This document shows positions 24,546 to 33,042 of a DNA stretch of 40,099 nucleotides, piece after piece; position 1 is the stretch's first letter; each line of letters opens with the position of its first letter. This stretch comes from Nitrospinaceae bacterium (lineage in GTDB: Bacteria > Nitrospinota_A > UBA7883 > JAJDBK01), in the NCBI GenBank assembly GCA_029261405.1, contig JAJDBK010000003.1, positions 1 to 40,099 on the forward strand, in the 5' to 3' direction. Under the pieces are notes generated by a model. It ran no database searches. It was not told the origin of the DNA and saw only the letters and a program-made list of their open reading frames with translations. The position numbers and the translations under genes are program-made.

Positions 24546-25475
24546 ATGGATGAAAATAAGAAAGCATTACATATGCTGAAGCAATCTGAATTAAAACAAC
24601 TACTGGAAGAGCAAGAATCAGACTATTTGGACTTTAAACAACAATTTCCTGAAGACAACATTGATCTAATTCATGACATTCTCTGTATGGCAAATGTCAT
24701 TTCAGAAAAGGATCGATACCTCATATATGGCGTAACGGATGATGGCGTTATTGTTGGCATAGAAAACGATCCAAATAAAAAAACACAAGCAAATATATTG
24801 GATTATGTAAGCCAATCAAATTTCAATAGGATTCCAAGAATAAGGTTACAAGATTTTCAGTTAGATGGTCATGTAATTGCTACTCTGATTATAAGCAATA
24901 GAAGGGAAAAGCCTTACTTCCTGACAAAGGATAAAACCCATAATAAGAAAACTATTCGAGCAGGGGTGGTGTATTCAAGACTGGGAGACACCAATGTGCC
25001 GTTAAAAAAAAGCTCCACAGAATCAAAGATTGAACATATGTGGCGAGAGAGGTTTCGCCTCGATTTATCGCCTGCTGAAAGATTGAGCTATTATTTAGAT
25101 GATCCCGAGAACTGGAAAAAGATTGATGGTGTCAATAACTATCATTATGTGCCGTTTCCAGAGTTTCAGCTTATTGCTTCAAGGGAAGAACAAAGGCCTT
25201 TTAAAGTAGAATGGACAGAAAAATTTCCAGATAAAGAAGCGTTTCGTCTTGAAATGGATGCTATATATCATTCGACAATACTGGAAAGACATACAATTAT
25301 CGAATGTGATGGTGGGCGGTATTATCTGCCCTTGCCCCAGTTGGACGTTGTTAACGATGTGCAGAAATGGCGCATTGATAAAAATTCGCCCATATACAGG
25401 ATATCAAGATTATTTCGGCAATGCCAAGACTTGGATGAAACAATGAATAGCATAGGGATTGTCATTATAGACTAG
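24546..25475 (+). CDS. AlbA_2 (Schlafen-type) domain protein, probably acquired
   Basis: 309 residues. The N-terminal part (about 12-150) is an AlbA_2 putative nucleic-acid-binding/ATP-binding domain: ESDYLDFKQQF, ILCMANVISEKDRYLIYGVTDDG, IRAGVVYSRLGDTN. The remainder is an uncharacterised alpha/beta domain. Base composition is conspicuously AT-rich with A-ending codons, unlike its neighbours. It separates an SCO-CtaM pair from the cox operon and is followed by about 770 noncoding bases. Together these suggest horizontal arrival. AlbA_2 proteins occur in transcription regulation and phage defence; which applies here cannot be told. Confidence 0.8.
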   Translation: MDENKKALHMLKQSELKQLLEEQESDYLDFKQQFPEDNIDLIHDILCMANVISEKDRYLIYGVTDDGVIVGIENDPNKKTQANILDYVSQSNFNRIPRIRLQDFQLDGHVIATLIISNRREKPYFLTKDKTHNKKTIRAGVVYSRLGDTNVPLKKSSTESKIEHMWRERFRLDLSPAERLSYYLDDPENWKKIDGVNNYHYVPFPEFQLIASREEQRPFKVEWTEKFPDKEAFRLEMDAIYHSTILERHTIIECDGGRYYLPLPQLDVVNDVQKWRIDKNSPIYRISRLFRQCQDLDETMNSIGIVIID

Positions 25476-26249
25476 CGCTGAGCATTTTCTGCAACCAGAA
25501 GCCTCATAAAATCAACTATTTCTGATTAGTTTTCCTTGATTTCTATCTAGCCTTAGCGCCGTTCAGTCAGCCTGACCAAGGCAGTTTTGGCCTGTTTCCG
25601 GCCTGCGGACGAGCCTTGCGCGGCTCAGGGCTACGTTGTTATGCAACCAACCTTTTGAAGTTGCACGTCAAGCCGCATAGGGGGATTCCCAGAGGGTTCG
25701 GCGCCCAATCCGATTCATGGAACACCAGATCTTCACGTCCACTGTCTTTACTCGACCCGGCTCGCCCTTTCGGGGGGAGGCAACTCTTTTAGCGCAATGG
25801 CGTAAAACCGGAAATGGAAAACTGGAGCCGGTGGTCCGAAGGGGCGAACACAGGCCGTAAATCTGTATTTTAAGGCGATGAGAAAAATAAATATTTTCCG
25901 GGATAACCCGCAATTTCCTCCAAAATCGTAAAAATCTGGAAACATTCTTTTCGGTGTCTGGAAAGAAAGTTTCCGATTTTGAAAGTCTGCGAACTTATTG
26001 AAAAAAAAGGAGAAAAATCCCGATTTAAGGCTTGATCGGAGTTTGCGAAAGTGCTTAAATTCAGACTCACATATTCAGAGACGACCCCCACAGGTGGAGG
26101 AGGTTGTCTAATTAAATTGTTTATTCAACGGAGAAAACTCTCCGTTTTAAAGCGTTTTAAAGTTTTCGTGACGGCGGTCGCATTCGTGGTCGGGAATCAT
26201 GGGACTAATTTTTTTGGCAATAAAAATCTACGTTTTTGGGAGGGAGTCT
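25476..26249. other. Long noncoding stretch with multiple hairpins before the cox operon
   Basis: No convincing gene. At 25570-25626 three hairpins lie in a row: GCCT/AGGC, GGCC/GGCC and GAGCC/GGCTC. G+C-rich sequence at 25600-25860 differs from the AT-rich AlbA_2 gene and may be an insertion boundary or structured RNA. From 25870 onward the sequence is AT-rich and probably regulatory for coxIII. The AGGTGGAGGAGGTT segment (26091-26104) pairs imperfectly with the ACGACCCCCAC just before it. Confidence 0.5.
26127..26146 (+). promoter_or_regulatory. Hairpin in the cox operon leader
   Basis: Perfect 8-bp arms AACGGAGA and TCTCCGTT around an AAAC tetraloop, about 105 bases before coxIII, followed by two tandem CGTTTTAAAG units. 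It lacks a long T-run, so it is more likely a regulatory or RNA-stability element than a terminator. Confidence 0.55.
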
Positions 26250-27005
26250 ATGGCAAGTGAAGAGGCGCATGTCCACCATTGGGAATGGAGTTATTATCCT
26301 CTGATTCTTGTGGCCGGCATATTTTTCGCCGTTCCATTGGGTTTTGCAGCGTTTTTTGTTTACGGAAGCGGGCTGATGTCCGCATTGTTTATCGGTCTTG
26401 GTGTTCCCCTGATAATCTGGGGTTGCGCTGGATGGGCCGGAGAGGGAATTGCAAACGCGGAAAATGAGACAGGCTGGGCTTTGACCGGACTGCCGATATT
26501 TATCGTTTCCGAAGTTCTGATCTTTCTCTCTTTGTTTGTATCTTACTGGATGTTAAGGCTGACCGCTCCTGAGTGGCCACCCCCCGGCAGTCCTGAGATA
26601 GGTCTTGGCATTCCGATATTCATGACTATCCTACTGGTAAGCTCGTCGTTTACCTATCATATTGGCGAGGAGAGGCTCGAAGAGGGTGACAAAGCCGGTT
26701 TTATAAAATGGCTCTACATCACTATTGGTCTTGGAGCGCTATTTCTCCTGATGACAGGTGTCGAATACACCCACCTGCTTGGTGAAGGGTTCGGTTTTTC
26801 CGCCAACGCCAAATCGACCGCATTCTATTCGATTACCGGTTTCCACGCATCCCATGTTCTTGTGGGTCTTGGCATTTTCCTGTTTGTGCTGTTTCCAGCG
26901 TTGTCGGGGAAAATCAGCCATGTCTTTGTGACAGGGGCCGGAATCTACTGGCACTTCGTTGATATCGTCTGGTTTTTTGTTATTTCCCAGATCTATATTT
27001 GGTGA
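26250..27005 (+). CDS. ctaE: Heme-copper oxidase subunit III
   Basis: 251 residues, about seven helices. Typical segments are SEVLIFLSLFVSYWMLR (with the conserved Glu), a central ...TYHIGEERL... loop, GFHASHVLVGLG and the C-terminal YWHFVDIVWFFVISQIY. Start at ATG 26250 is set by GGGAGGGAG immediately before it; an upstream in-frame ATG (26199) would add a poor, site-less extension. It is the first gene of the oxidase operon, an uncommon position since subunit III normally follows I. Confidence 0.93.
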   Translation: MASEEAHVHHWEWSYYPLILVAGIFFAVPLGFAAFFVYGSGLMSALFIGLGVPLIIWGCAGWAGEGIANAENETGWALTGLPIFIVSEVLIFLSLFVSYWMLRLTAPEWPPPGSPEIGLGIPIFMTILLVSSSFTYHIGEERLEEGDKAGFIKWLYITIGLGALFLLMTGVEYTHLLGEGFGFSANAKSTAFYSITGFHASHVLVGLGIFLFVLFPALSGKISHVFVTGAGIYWHFVDIVWFFVISQIYIW

Positions 27006-27013
27006 ATTAAGGA

Positions 27014-27862
27014 ATGATACGCTGGCTGTTAATAATTGCGCTACTCCTGCTCTCGGGGGTTGATGAAGCGAATTGCACTTCTCTTCCTTCCGATTCCCAG
27101 ATTGATCCCGAACTGCTCAGAGTCGATGACAAGGAGTATCTTGGGGTCAAGGTCACGGAAGGATCGGTCTTTATCGACAGTCAAGGAAAAGAGTTCACCT
27201 GGAAGGATCTTGGTGACAAACCGGTAATTCTCGTTCTCTCCTACTATACATGTGACGGTTTTTGTCCGGCGTTTAACACGGAACTCCGTTCTGTGTTGGA
27301 GCGAGTGCAGAATCTGTCACGCGTAAAGATCGGGGACGATTTTGCCGTTCTCACCCTTTCGTTCGACGGTAACGACGACCCGGAGTCCGCCGGAATGTTC
27401 CGCGAAAAACTGGCTTTGCCTGACGAACTTGAAAAAGATTGGAAGGTGGCTGTTTTCAAGGAGCGTGACCGGATCAAATCGTTCACTAACAAGATCGGTT
27501 ACAAATTTTTCTGGTCACCACCGGACAGGATGTTCTTTCATCCGAACGCTTTTTATTTTATTACACCCGAGAGAAGGGTGTCGAGAATCCTGCATAACTC
27601 ATTAACGGACGCAAGCGATATGGAGCTTGCCATTCTTGATGCGAAGTTTTCCAGGATGAAACCGACCGAGATCGTTAATTTTGCGGTAAGTCTTTGTTAT
27701 AGCTACAACTATAAAGAAGGTAAATATGGCCTTAACTACCCGCTTTTTATCGCTTTCGGATCGTTGTTTGGCGGAATAACTGCGTTTGCCGTCGCGGCGA
27801 ACGTTTCACGAAAAAAGGCTGAAAAGCTGAAAATATCAAGAGGTAAAGGGGAAAAACTATGA
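27014..27862 (+). CDS. SCO1/SenC copper chaperone with C-terminal membrane helix
   Basis: 282 residues. Signal sequence (1-20), thioredoxin-fold domain with CDGFC (80-84) and the later His in MFFHPNAFYF, then a C-terminal helix (about 243-263) and a basic tail. Same architecture as the copy at 17019, including an aromatic YSYNYKEGKYGLN segment before the helix. Inside the oxidase operon (eight bases after coxIII, four-base overlap with coxII), so it most likely loads CuA of the adjacent subunit II. Confidence 0.9.
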   Translation: MIRWLLIIALLLLSGVDEANCTSLPSDSQIDPELLRVDDKEYLGVKVTEGSVFIDSQGKEFTWKDLGDKPVILVLSYYTCDGFCPAFNTELRSVLERVQNLSRVKIGDDFAVLTLSFDGNDDPESAGMFREKLALPDELEKDWKVAVFKERDRIKSFTNKIGYKFFWSPPDRMFFHPNAFYFITPERRVSRILHNSLTDASDMELAILDAKFSRMKPTEIVNFAVSLCYSYNYKEGKYGLNYPLFIAFGSLFGGITAFAVAANVSRKKAEKLKISRGKGEKL

Positions 27863-28548
27863 CAATTTGGTTCCGCGTAGTGGCGATGGTTTCCGCCGTC
27901 GCACTATGGGCCGTTCCGGCAATGGCGGAAGGAAAGCCGTTGCAGGATCACACCGAACACTGGAACACCTTGTGGCACCATGTGATATTGGACATGACGG
28001 CCATAGCGGTAGTGTTTGCCGCTATTACCATATGGTTCCTGGTGAAATACAAGAGGACTAGCGAAGATCAGGAAGGGGACTCGCCCTCCCTCTCCTTCGG
28101 CGCTTCGATGGCTTGGGCCATCATCCCGATTTTTCTGTTTCTGGCGGACGATTTCTATCTGGCCGCCAACGGCTGGAAGCTGTGGAACGACCAGCGGCAG
28201 GTTCCGGAGAACGCCATGGAGGTGAAAGTCACAGCGTCGATGTGGAGTTGGGAGTACGAATACGAAAACGGAAAGACTTCCGAGGATCTAGTTGTTCCGG
28301 TTGGGGCTCCTGTCGTGGTTCGTGGTTCGAGTGATGACGTTGTTCACGGTATGTCTTTGGCCGACTTCAGGATCAAGGAAGACATCATGCCGGGAAGGAT
28401 AACTTATCTCTGGTTCTACCCCAAGGAAGTAGGTGAGCATGTCTGGACATGTACCGAATATTGTGGTTTGAACCACTCGGATATGTACAACAAGGTTGTC
28501 GTGAAATCGAAGGCTGATTTCGACTCATGGCTCGGTACTAAAGGCTAA
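27859..28548 (+). CDS. ctaC: Cytochrome c oxidase subunit II (CuA)
   Basis: 229 residues. A signal sequence (1-23), two transmembrane helices (about 44-63 and 82-100) and a cupredoxin domain. CuA ligands: His163, Cys198, Glu200 (backbone), Cys202, His206 and Met209 in CTEYCGLNHSDM. WSWEYEYENGK is the aromatic electron-entry strand. No fused cytochrome c domain, so a separate cytochrome c is the donor. It is 90 bases from subunit I; the gap holds a CCTTCC/GGAAGG hairpin just upstream of the coxI ribosome-binding site. Confidence 0.96.
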   Translation: MTIWFRVVAMVSAVALWAVPAMAEGKPLQDHTEHWNTLWHHVILDMTAIAVVFAAITIWFLVKYKRTSEDQEGDSPSLSFGASMAWAIIPIFLFLADDFYLAANGWKLWNDQRQVPENAMEVKVTASMWSWEYEYENGKTSEDLVVPVGAPVVVRGSSDDVVHGMSLADFRIKEDIMPGRITYLWFYPKEVGEHVWTCTEYCGLNHSDMYNKVVVKSKADFDSWLGTKG

Positions 28549-28638
28549 TCCTGATTTCCGCTCCTCCTCTCTGTTTAAAAGGGGAGACGGATTTTTGAAA
28601 GGAACCTTCCGGGGGAAGGTGATTTAAAGGGAAAAAAT

Positions 28639-30222
28639 ATGAAAGAATGGATTTTTACGACCGACCATAAGAGGATAGGAATCCTCTATCTTGTCGGTTC
28701 CATAGCCGCCTTTGCTGTGGCTGGAATCATGGCCCTGCTCATAAGGGTAGAGCTGTCCAGCCTCGGACCAACGCTGGTGGAGGATGCGTCACAATATAAT
28801 GTGTGGCTCTATTTTCATGGCGCCGCCATGATCCTCGCCTTCCTCATTCCGGGGTTGACAGGCTTTGTGGCCAACTACTGCATTCCGCTAATGATCGGCG
28901 CCCACGATGTGGCGTTTCCGAGGATCAACGCATTTTCCGTGTGGCTCTTCTGGTTCGCTATTGTCCTGGCTCTGCTGACATTTGTTATTCCGGATCCGCC
29001 AGATGTGCTCTGGACCGGTTATCCGCCATACTCCGTGCAGACGGACGGTAACACGGCTTTTTATGTATTTACGGTTCACCTGCTCGGATTCTCTTCGATC
29101 CTGGGCGCCGTAAACTTTCTTTGCACTGTAATCTACATGAGAGCTCCCGGCATGGGCTGGAACCAGCTTAATGTCTTCGTCTGGACAACCCTGGGCGCTT
29201 TTGTTATTCAGCTTGTCATGATTCCGGTGCTGGCATCGGCTGTCACGCTACTGCTATTTGACAAGTATTTAGGGACGACGTTCTTTAATCCGGAGAATGG
29301 AGGTGACGTACTGCTATACCAGAACCTCTTCTGGTTCTACTCGCATCCGGCGGTTTACGTTATCTTGCTACCGGCGGTCGGCATTATTCTCGAGGTTCTT
29401 GCGACATTTGCTAGGAACCCTGTCTTTAACTACAAGGTCACCGTCTATGGCGGTATCTGGGGCACCGTTCTGCTTGGGTCCGACGTATGGGCGCATCACC
29501 TCTACACTTCCGGTATGGTCGATTGGCTCAGAATCGGAATGATGGTGACGACCTTGCTCATATCGCTACCTGTGGGACTGCTTACCATATCTCTTGTCGG
29601 CACGCTCTACAAGGGGTCAATCTCATTCAAGACCCCAATGGTCTACGCCACTTCCACACTATTCCTCATTCTGCTAGGCGGACTGACCGGTATCCCGCTG
29701 GCCATGACCTCCCTTACAGTGCACCTCGCGGAGACCTACTTCGTTATGGCGCACTTCCATTACATAATGGGAATTACCGCTACCTTCGCCGTTTTCGCCG
29801 GAGTGTATTACTGGTTCCCGCTTATGACTGGAAAAATGTATAATGAGACTTATAGTCAAATCGGTTTTTGGTTGAATTTCATTGGTGTGAACCTGACTTT
29901 CTGGCCGCTGTTTGGTATCGGTATCGACGGGATGCCCCGCAGGTATTTCGATTACCAGATGTATCCGGAGTTTGAATCGACTCAAATGCTCTCTACTGTT
30001 GGCGCGTTTATTGTCGCCGCTGGTATGGCGATTACGATTCTGACCTGGATTCATGGAGCGATCCTGGGCGAGAAAGCCAAGCCTAATCCGTGGGGTTCCA
30101 AATCGATGGAGTGGACTCACTGCGAGTATCCTCCGGGGCCGGGTAACTTCCCGACTCCTCCGGAGGTTACCGCCGAATGGTCTCCTTATAACTACGGCAA
30201 ACATACTGCCCAAAGTTTGTAA
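28639..30222 (+). CDS. ctaD: Cytochrome c oxidase subunit I, A2-type, with K-channel Lys replaced
   Basis: 527 residues, 12 helices expected. Ligands: His60 and His374 (low-spin heme), His372 (high-spin heme), His236, His286 and His287 (CuB), with the crosslinking Tyr240. The motif YSHPAVY (234-240) is the A2 signature: the helix VI Glu is absent and Tyr-Ser replaces it. The D-channel Asp90 (GAHDVAFPR) is kept. Where A-type enzymes read PTG-x-K, the sequence is PVGLL (311-315), so the K-channel Lys is Leu. Flanking residues align without gaps. It is an oxygen reductase by Tyr240, but its proton pathways are unusual. A terminator follows. Confidence 0.93.
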   Translation: MKEWIFTTDHKRIGILYLVGSIAAFAVAGIMALLIRVELSSLGPTLVEDASQYNVWLYFHGAAMILAFLIPGLTGFVANYCIPLMIGAHDVAFPRINAFSVWLFWFAIVLALLTFVIPDPPDVLWTGYPPYSVQTDGNTAFYVFTVHLLGFSSILGAVNFLCTVIYMRAPGMGWNQLNVFVWTTLGAFVIQLVMIPVLASAVTLLLFDKYLGTTFFNPENGGDVLLYQNLFWFYSHPAVYVILLPAVGIILEVLATFARNPVFNYKVTVYGGIWGTVLLGSDVWAHHLYTSGMVDWLRIGMMVTTLLISLPVGLLTISLVGTLYKGSISFKTPMVYATSTLFLILLGGLTGIPLAMTSLTVHLAETYFVMAHFHYIMGITATFAVFAGVYYWFPLMTGKMYNETYSQIGFWLNFIGVNLTFWPLFGIGIDGMPRRYFDYQMYPEFESTQMLSTVGAFIVAAGMAITILTWIHGAILGEKAKPNPWGSKSMEWTHCEYPPGPGNFPTPPEVTAEWSPYNYGKHTAQSL

Positions 30223-30237
30223 GGGATAGTTTATTCG

Positions 30238-30283
30238 GGTGGGTCCGGCGCCAAATCGGCGTTCCGGGCCCACCTTTTTTTTT
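30238..30283 (+). terminator. Terminator between coxI and ctaA
   Basis: GC-rich hairpin with outer arms GGTGGG and CCCACC and inner CCGG/CCGG and GCC/GGC pairs (30238-30274), followed by nine T. ctaA begins 13 bases later, so the heme A synthesis genes would be expressed at a reduced level by read-through. Confidence 0.85.
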
Positions 30284-30296
30284 AAGATGGTATGAA

Positions 30297-31190
30297 ATGA
30301 TAAAAGCAGTAATTGGCGCTTCAGTTGTAGTCGTTTATATTCTGATGGTTATGGGGAACGTGGTGACAACCACAGGGTCTGGCCTTGCGTGTCCCGATTG
30401 GCCGTTATGCCATGGAACCGTAGCGCCTCCTCTGGAGATAAGCATATGGTTCGAGTGGGGGCACCGATTATTGGGAGGTACCGCCGGACTCCTGGTGCTA
30501 TCGTCGGCGATTGTCGTCTGGCTTAATTTTACCGGAAGACTGCGCTGGCTTACATCTTCAGCTCTGGGACTGCTGGTTGTAGGGGTGATTTTCGGCGGCA
30601 TAATTGTTCTTATAGAGGCGCCTATGCTAAAGGAGACCCTTCATCTCCTTATAATTTCGTTTCATATCCTTTTGGCTACGATCATTTTTGCTCTGATGAT
30701 TCTGGCTTACCGTTCATTACCCGGTCCGGCCCTTGAAGAGGATGGCAAGTTCTACCTCTATATGTTCGGGCTTGTATTTCTACAGGTGATGATCGGAATA
30801 TTCGTCAGGTATGGCAAGGCGGGGCTGGCGTGTGGACCCGATTTTCCCCTCTGTATGGGGTATCTCATTCCTCCGTTCAACACGTTTGAGGTTACGATCC
30901 ATTACGTTCACCGGCTGGTAGCCACCGCAATCTTCTTCTACGCCCTCTGGCACATGATTGATGTTATCAAAAAGGGTTACGACTCAAAAAAGGCGATAAT
31001 AACCTTCGCCCTGATCCTGACCCAGGCGTCGTTCGGAATTGCGCTGGTACTAACCGGCATGTTCCTTCCGTTCATAATCCTGCACGGCGCCAACGGCTTT
31101 TTGCTCCTCGGTTGGCTCGTATACAGGTCGGCTCCATATCTGGTCAGCGCAGAGCCTGCGACGATAACCGACGAACTGGAGATTGCGTAA
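30297..31190 (+). CDS. ctaA: Heme A synthase
   Basis: Oxidises the C8 methyl of heme O to the formyl of heme A, in the membrane. The 297 residues form two four-helix halves. Each half has its His pair region: EWGHRLLGG (about 58-66) and IHYVHRLVA (about 201-209). Both halves also carry a periplasmic Cys pair: CPDWPLC and CGPDFPLC. Located after the coxI terminator and just before ctaB, the usual supply genes for an aa3-type oxidase. Confidence 0.94.
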   Translation: MIKAVIGASVVVVYILMVMGNVVTTTGSGLACPDWPLCHGTVAPPLEISIWFEWGHRLLGGTAGLLVLSSAIVVWLNFTGRLRWLTSSALGLLVVGVIFGGIIVLIEAPMLKETLHLLIISFHILLATIIFALMILAYRSLPGPALEEDGKFYLYMFGLVFLQVMIGIFVRYGKAGLACGPDFPLCMGYLIPPFNTFEVTIHYVHRLVATAIFFYALWHMIDVIKKGYDSKKAIITFALILTQASFGIALVLTGMFLPFIILHGANGFLLLGWLVYRSAPYLVSAEPATITDELEIA

Positions 31191-31191
31191 C

Positions 31192-32100
31192 ATGAATAGC
31201 GGTGACACCCTCTCAGCAGAGCGTGAGGAGCGAAACCTGACTTTCGCAACTCTCCTGACCTATGTCGCCCTGGTTAAGCCGTGGATTGTGGTCATGGTTC
31301 TGGTCTCGACTCTGGGCGGTATATTTATGGCGCATAAAGGTTTGCCAGATACCAGCCTGATTGTATGGACCTTGTTTGGTGTCGGACTGGCTACAGCGTC
31401 AGCGGCGGCTCTCAACAATTTTATCGATACCGACATCGACGCCAGGATGAAACGAACCAGCCGCCGACCGACAGCCTCCGGGGCTATCTCACCTGAAAAC
31501 GCCTTGGCGACAGGGCTGGTTTTAGCTGTGTCAAGTGTTGTGGTCATGTCTTACGGCTCCACTCCTGTCGCATCTTCGCTTTGCATCGCATCGATTTTTA
31601 TCTATGTGGTCCCGTATACATATTGTTTGAAACGAACCACCCCTCTGGCTACCTTCGTCGGTGGCATAGCGGGGGCCTTTCCTCCGGTTATCGGTTATGT
31701 GGCTGTAAAACAGCAAATCGATCTCTCAGTGTTATGTCTCTTTCTGGTTCTCTACGTCTGGCAACACCCGCACTTCTGGGCGCTGGCGTTAAAATACAGA
31801 AAAGATTACACCCGCGCCGGTGTAATGAACCTTCCGGCCAGTCGTGGTGTTGATGAGACCAAAAAGCAGATAGCCCTCTGGTCAGTTCTGTTGCTTATCG
31901 TATCTACCCTCCCGTATATGGTCGGCATGACCGGAACGCTCTATCTTAGCGTGGCGGTCTTCACCGGCGCTCTGTTTGTCGCTTTGAGTTTCTGGTTTCT
32001 GATGTCACGTCAGGAGATAGCCATGAACCTTTTTTTCTACTCCATAGTTCATCTGCCAATGCTCTACTGTGCGATGGTGGTGGATATTATTCAGGATTAA
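31192..32100 (+). CDS. ctaB: Protoheme IX farnesyltransferase (heme O synthase), copy 2
   Basis: 302 residues, about nine helices, with NNFIDTDIDARMKRTSRRP and the second polar loop KYRKDYTRAGVMN. ATG at 31192 is chosen because GGAG lies ten bases upstream; the in-frame TTG at 31183 would have no usable spacing. The start follows the ctaA stop by one base. A second copy exists at 20028; the two share motifs but differ over much of their length, so they are not a recent duplication. Confidence 0.94.
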   Translation: MNSGDTLSAEREERNLTFATLLTYVALVKPWIVVMVLVSTLGGIFMAHKGLPDTSLIVWTLFGVGLATASAAALNNFIDTDIDARMKRTSRRPTASGAISPENALATGLVLAVSSVVVMSYGSTPVASSLCIASIFIYVVPYTYCLKRTTPLATFVGGIAGAFPPVIGYVAVKQQIDLSVLCLFLVLYVWQHPHFWALALKYRKDYTRAGVMNLPASRGVDETKKQIALWSVLLLIVSTLPYMVGMTGTLYLSVAVFTGALFVALSFWFLMSRQEIAMNLFFYSIVHLPMLYCAMVVDIIQD

Positions 32101-32101
32101 T

Positions 32102-32215
32102 ATGTCGAAAAAACCTTTCATATCCCAAAGAACACTCATTATCCTTATGGTCCTGATGATGGTGACCATTGCCACAACCTTTGTTTACAGGATAGCGACC
32201 CACGGATATCAGTAA
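32102..32215 (+). CDS. 37-residue single-helix membrane protein at the end of the oxidase operon
   Basis: Starts one base after the ctaB stop. MSKKPFISQRTL, then one hydrophobic helix (about 12-28), then IATHGYQ. A short positive N-terminus suggests N-in topology. The position suggests a small structural or assembly subunit, analogous to subunit IV of bacterial oxidases, but no sequence family is recognised. No ribosome-binding site of its own; likely coupled to ctaB. Confidence 0.6.
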   Translation: MSKKPFISQRTLIILMVLMMVTIATTFVYRIATHGYQ

Positions 32216-32280
32216 ACCGCTGATTTCTGTTTTTCTCTTTCCGGGTTTATAATTGAGTACCATTCAAACCGGGAGTTGAT

Positions 32281-33042
32281 ATGCAAAAAGCCGTCACCTT
32301 TTTAGCCGTATCCCTTTTCTTTGGCGTTTTGTCGGCGGAAAGTCGTGACGCCTCTGAGATACTCAACGAGATAGACGACATGTGGCGTGGGAAATCCTCC
32401 TACGCCCTGTTCACCATGAAGGTGAAAACCGCTAACTACACCCGGAGCATGACGATGCGGGCCTGGTCGAGCGGCAAGGAGAAGACTCTGGTCCGGATTC
32501 TCGCGCCGGTGAAAGAGAAAGGTTCGGCTACCTTGAAATCGGGGAACAATATCTATACATACCTCCCGAAGACCGACCGGACCATCAAACTTACATCAGG
32601 CATGATGATGGGCGCCTGGATGGGGAGCCACTTCACCAACGACGATCTGGTGAAAGAGTCGAGGTTGCAGGACGACTATAACGTGGTCATCGGTTTTGAA
32701 GGGGAGCGGGATGGAGAGAGTGTCATCGAATTCTCCCTGACCCCGAAACCGGATGCGCCGGTGGTGTGGGGAAAAATCGTCATCGAGGCTTTTCTGCTAA
32801 AGGATGGTGGATATTACCTTCCGCTGAAGGAGCGTTTCTACGACGAAGATATGGAAGTGGTCCGCACCATGACCTTTTCCGGTTTGAAAGAGCTGGGTGG
32901 CAGAAAACTTCAAACGATCATGCGGGTAATTCCGGCGGACGAACCGGATGAATTCACCGAAGTTATCTATGAAACCCTCGAATTTAACGAAGAGATTCCA
33001 GATTCGTTCTTCTCCCTTTCAGGATTACGGAGAATGAAGTGA
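32281..33042 (+). CDS. Outer-membrane lipoprotein-sorting-like protein (LolA superfamily)
   Basis: 253 residues with a signal peptide (1-19). The mature part has the convex beta-sheet pattern of the LolA/LolB-like family: SYALFTMKVKTANYTRSMTM, a KTLVRILAPVKEKGSATLK strand pair, NIYTYLPKTDRTIKL and GMMMGAWMGSHFTNDDLVKE. Such proteins commonly accompany MacB/LolCE-type permeases, as here, and are thought to carry a hydrophobic ligand across the periplasm. GGGAG precedes the ATG. Stop and next start overlap (GTGA). Confidence 0.85.
   Translation: MQKAVTFLAVSLFFGVLSAESRDASEILNEIDDMWRGKSSYALFTMKVKTANYTRSMTMRAWSSGKEKTLVRILAPVKEKGSATLKSGNNIYTYLPKTDRTIKLTSGMMMGAWMGSHFTNDDLVKESRLQDDYNVVIGFEGERDGESVIEFSLTPKPDAPVVWGKIVIEAFLLKDGGYYLPLKERFYDEDMEVVRTMTFSGLKELGGRKLQTIMRVIPADEPDEFTEVIYETLEFNEEIPDSFFSLSGLRRMK

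Noticed and set aside
25476-25660. Integron attC site after the AlbA_2 gene
   Set aside because: The sequence has tandem hairpins and GTTGTTATGCAAC, but no matching RYYYAAC/GTTRRRY pair at its ends and no counterpart before the gene.
26199-26249. Upstream ATG at 26199 as start of oxidase subunit III
   Set aside because: The added 17 residues are hydrophobic and lack a ribosome-binding site, whereas ATG 26250 has GGGAGGGAG directly before it and begins the typical charged N-terminus.
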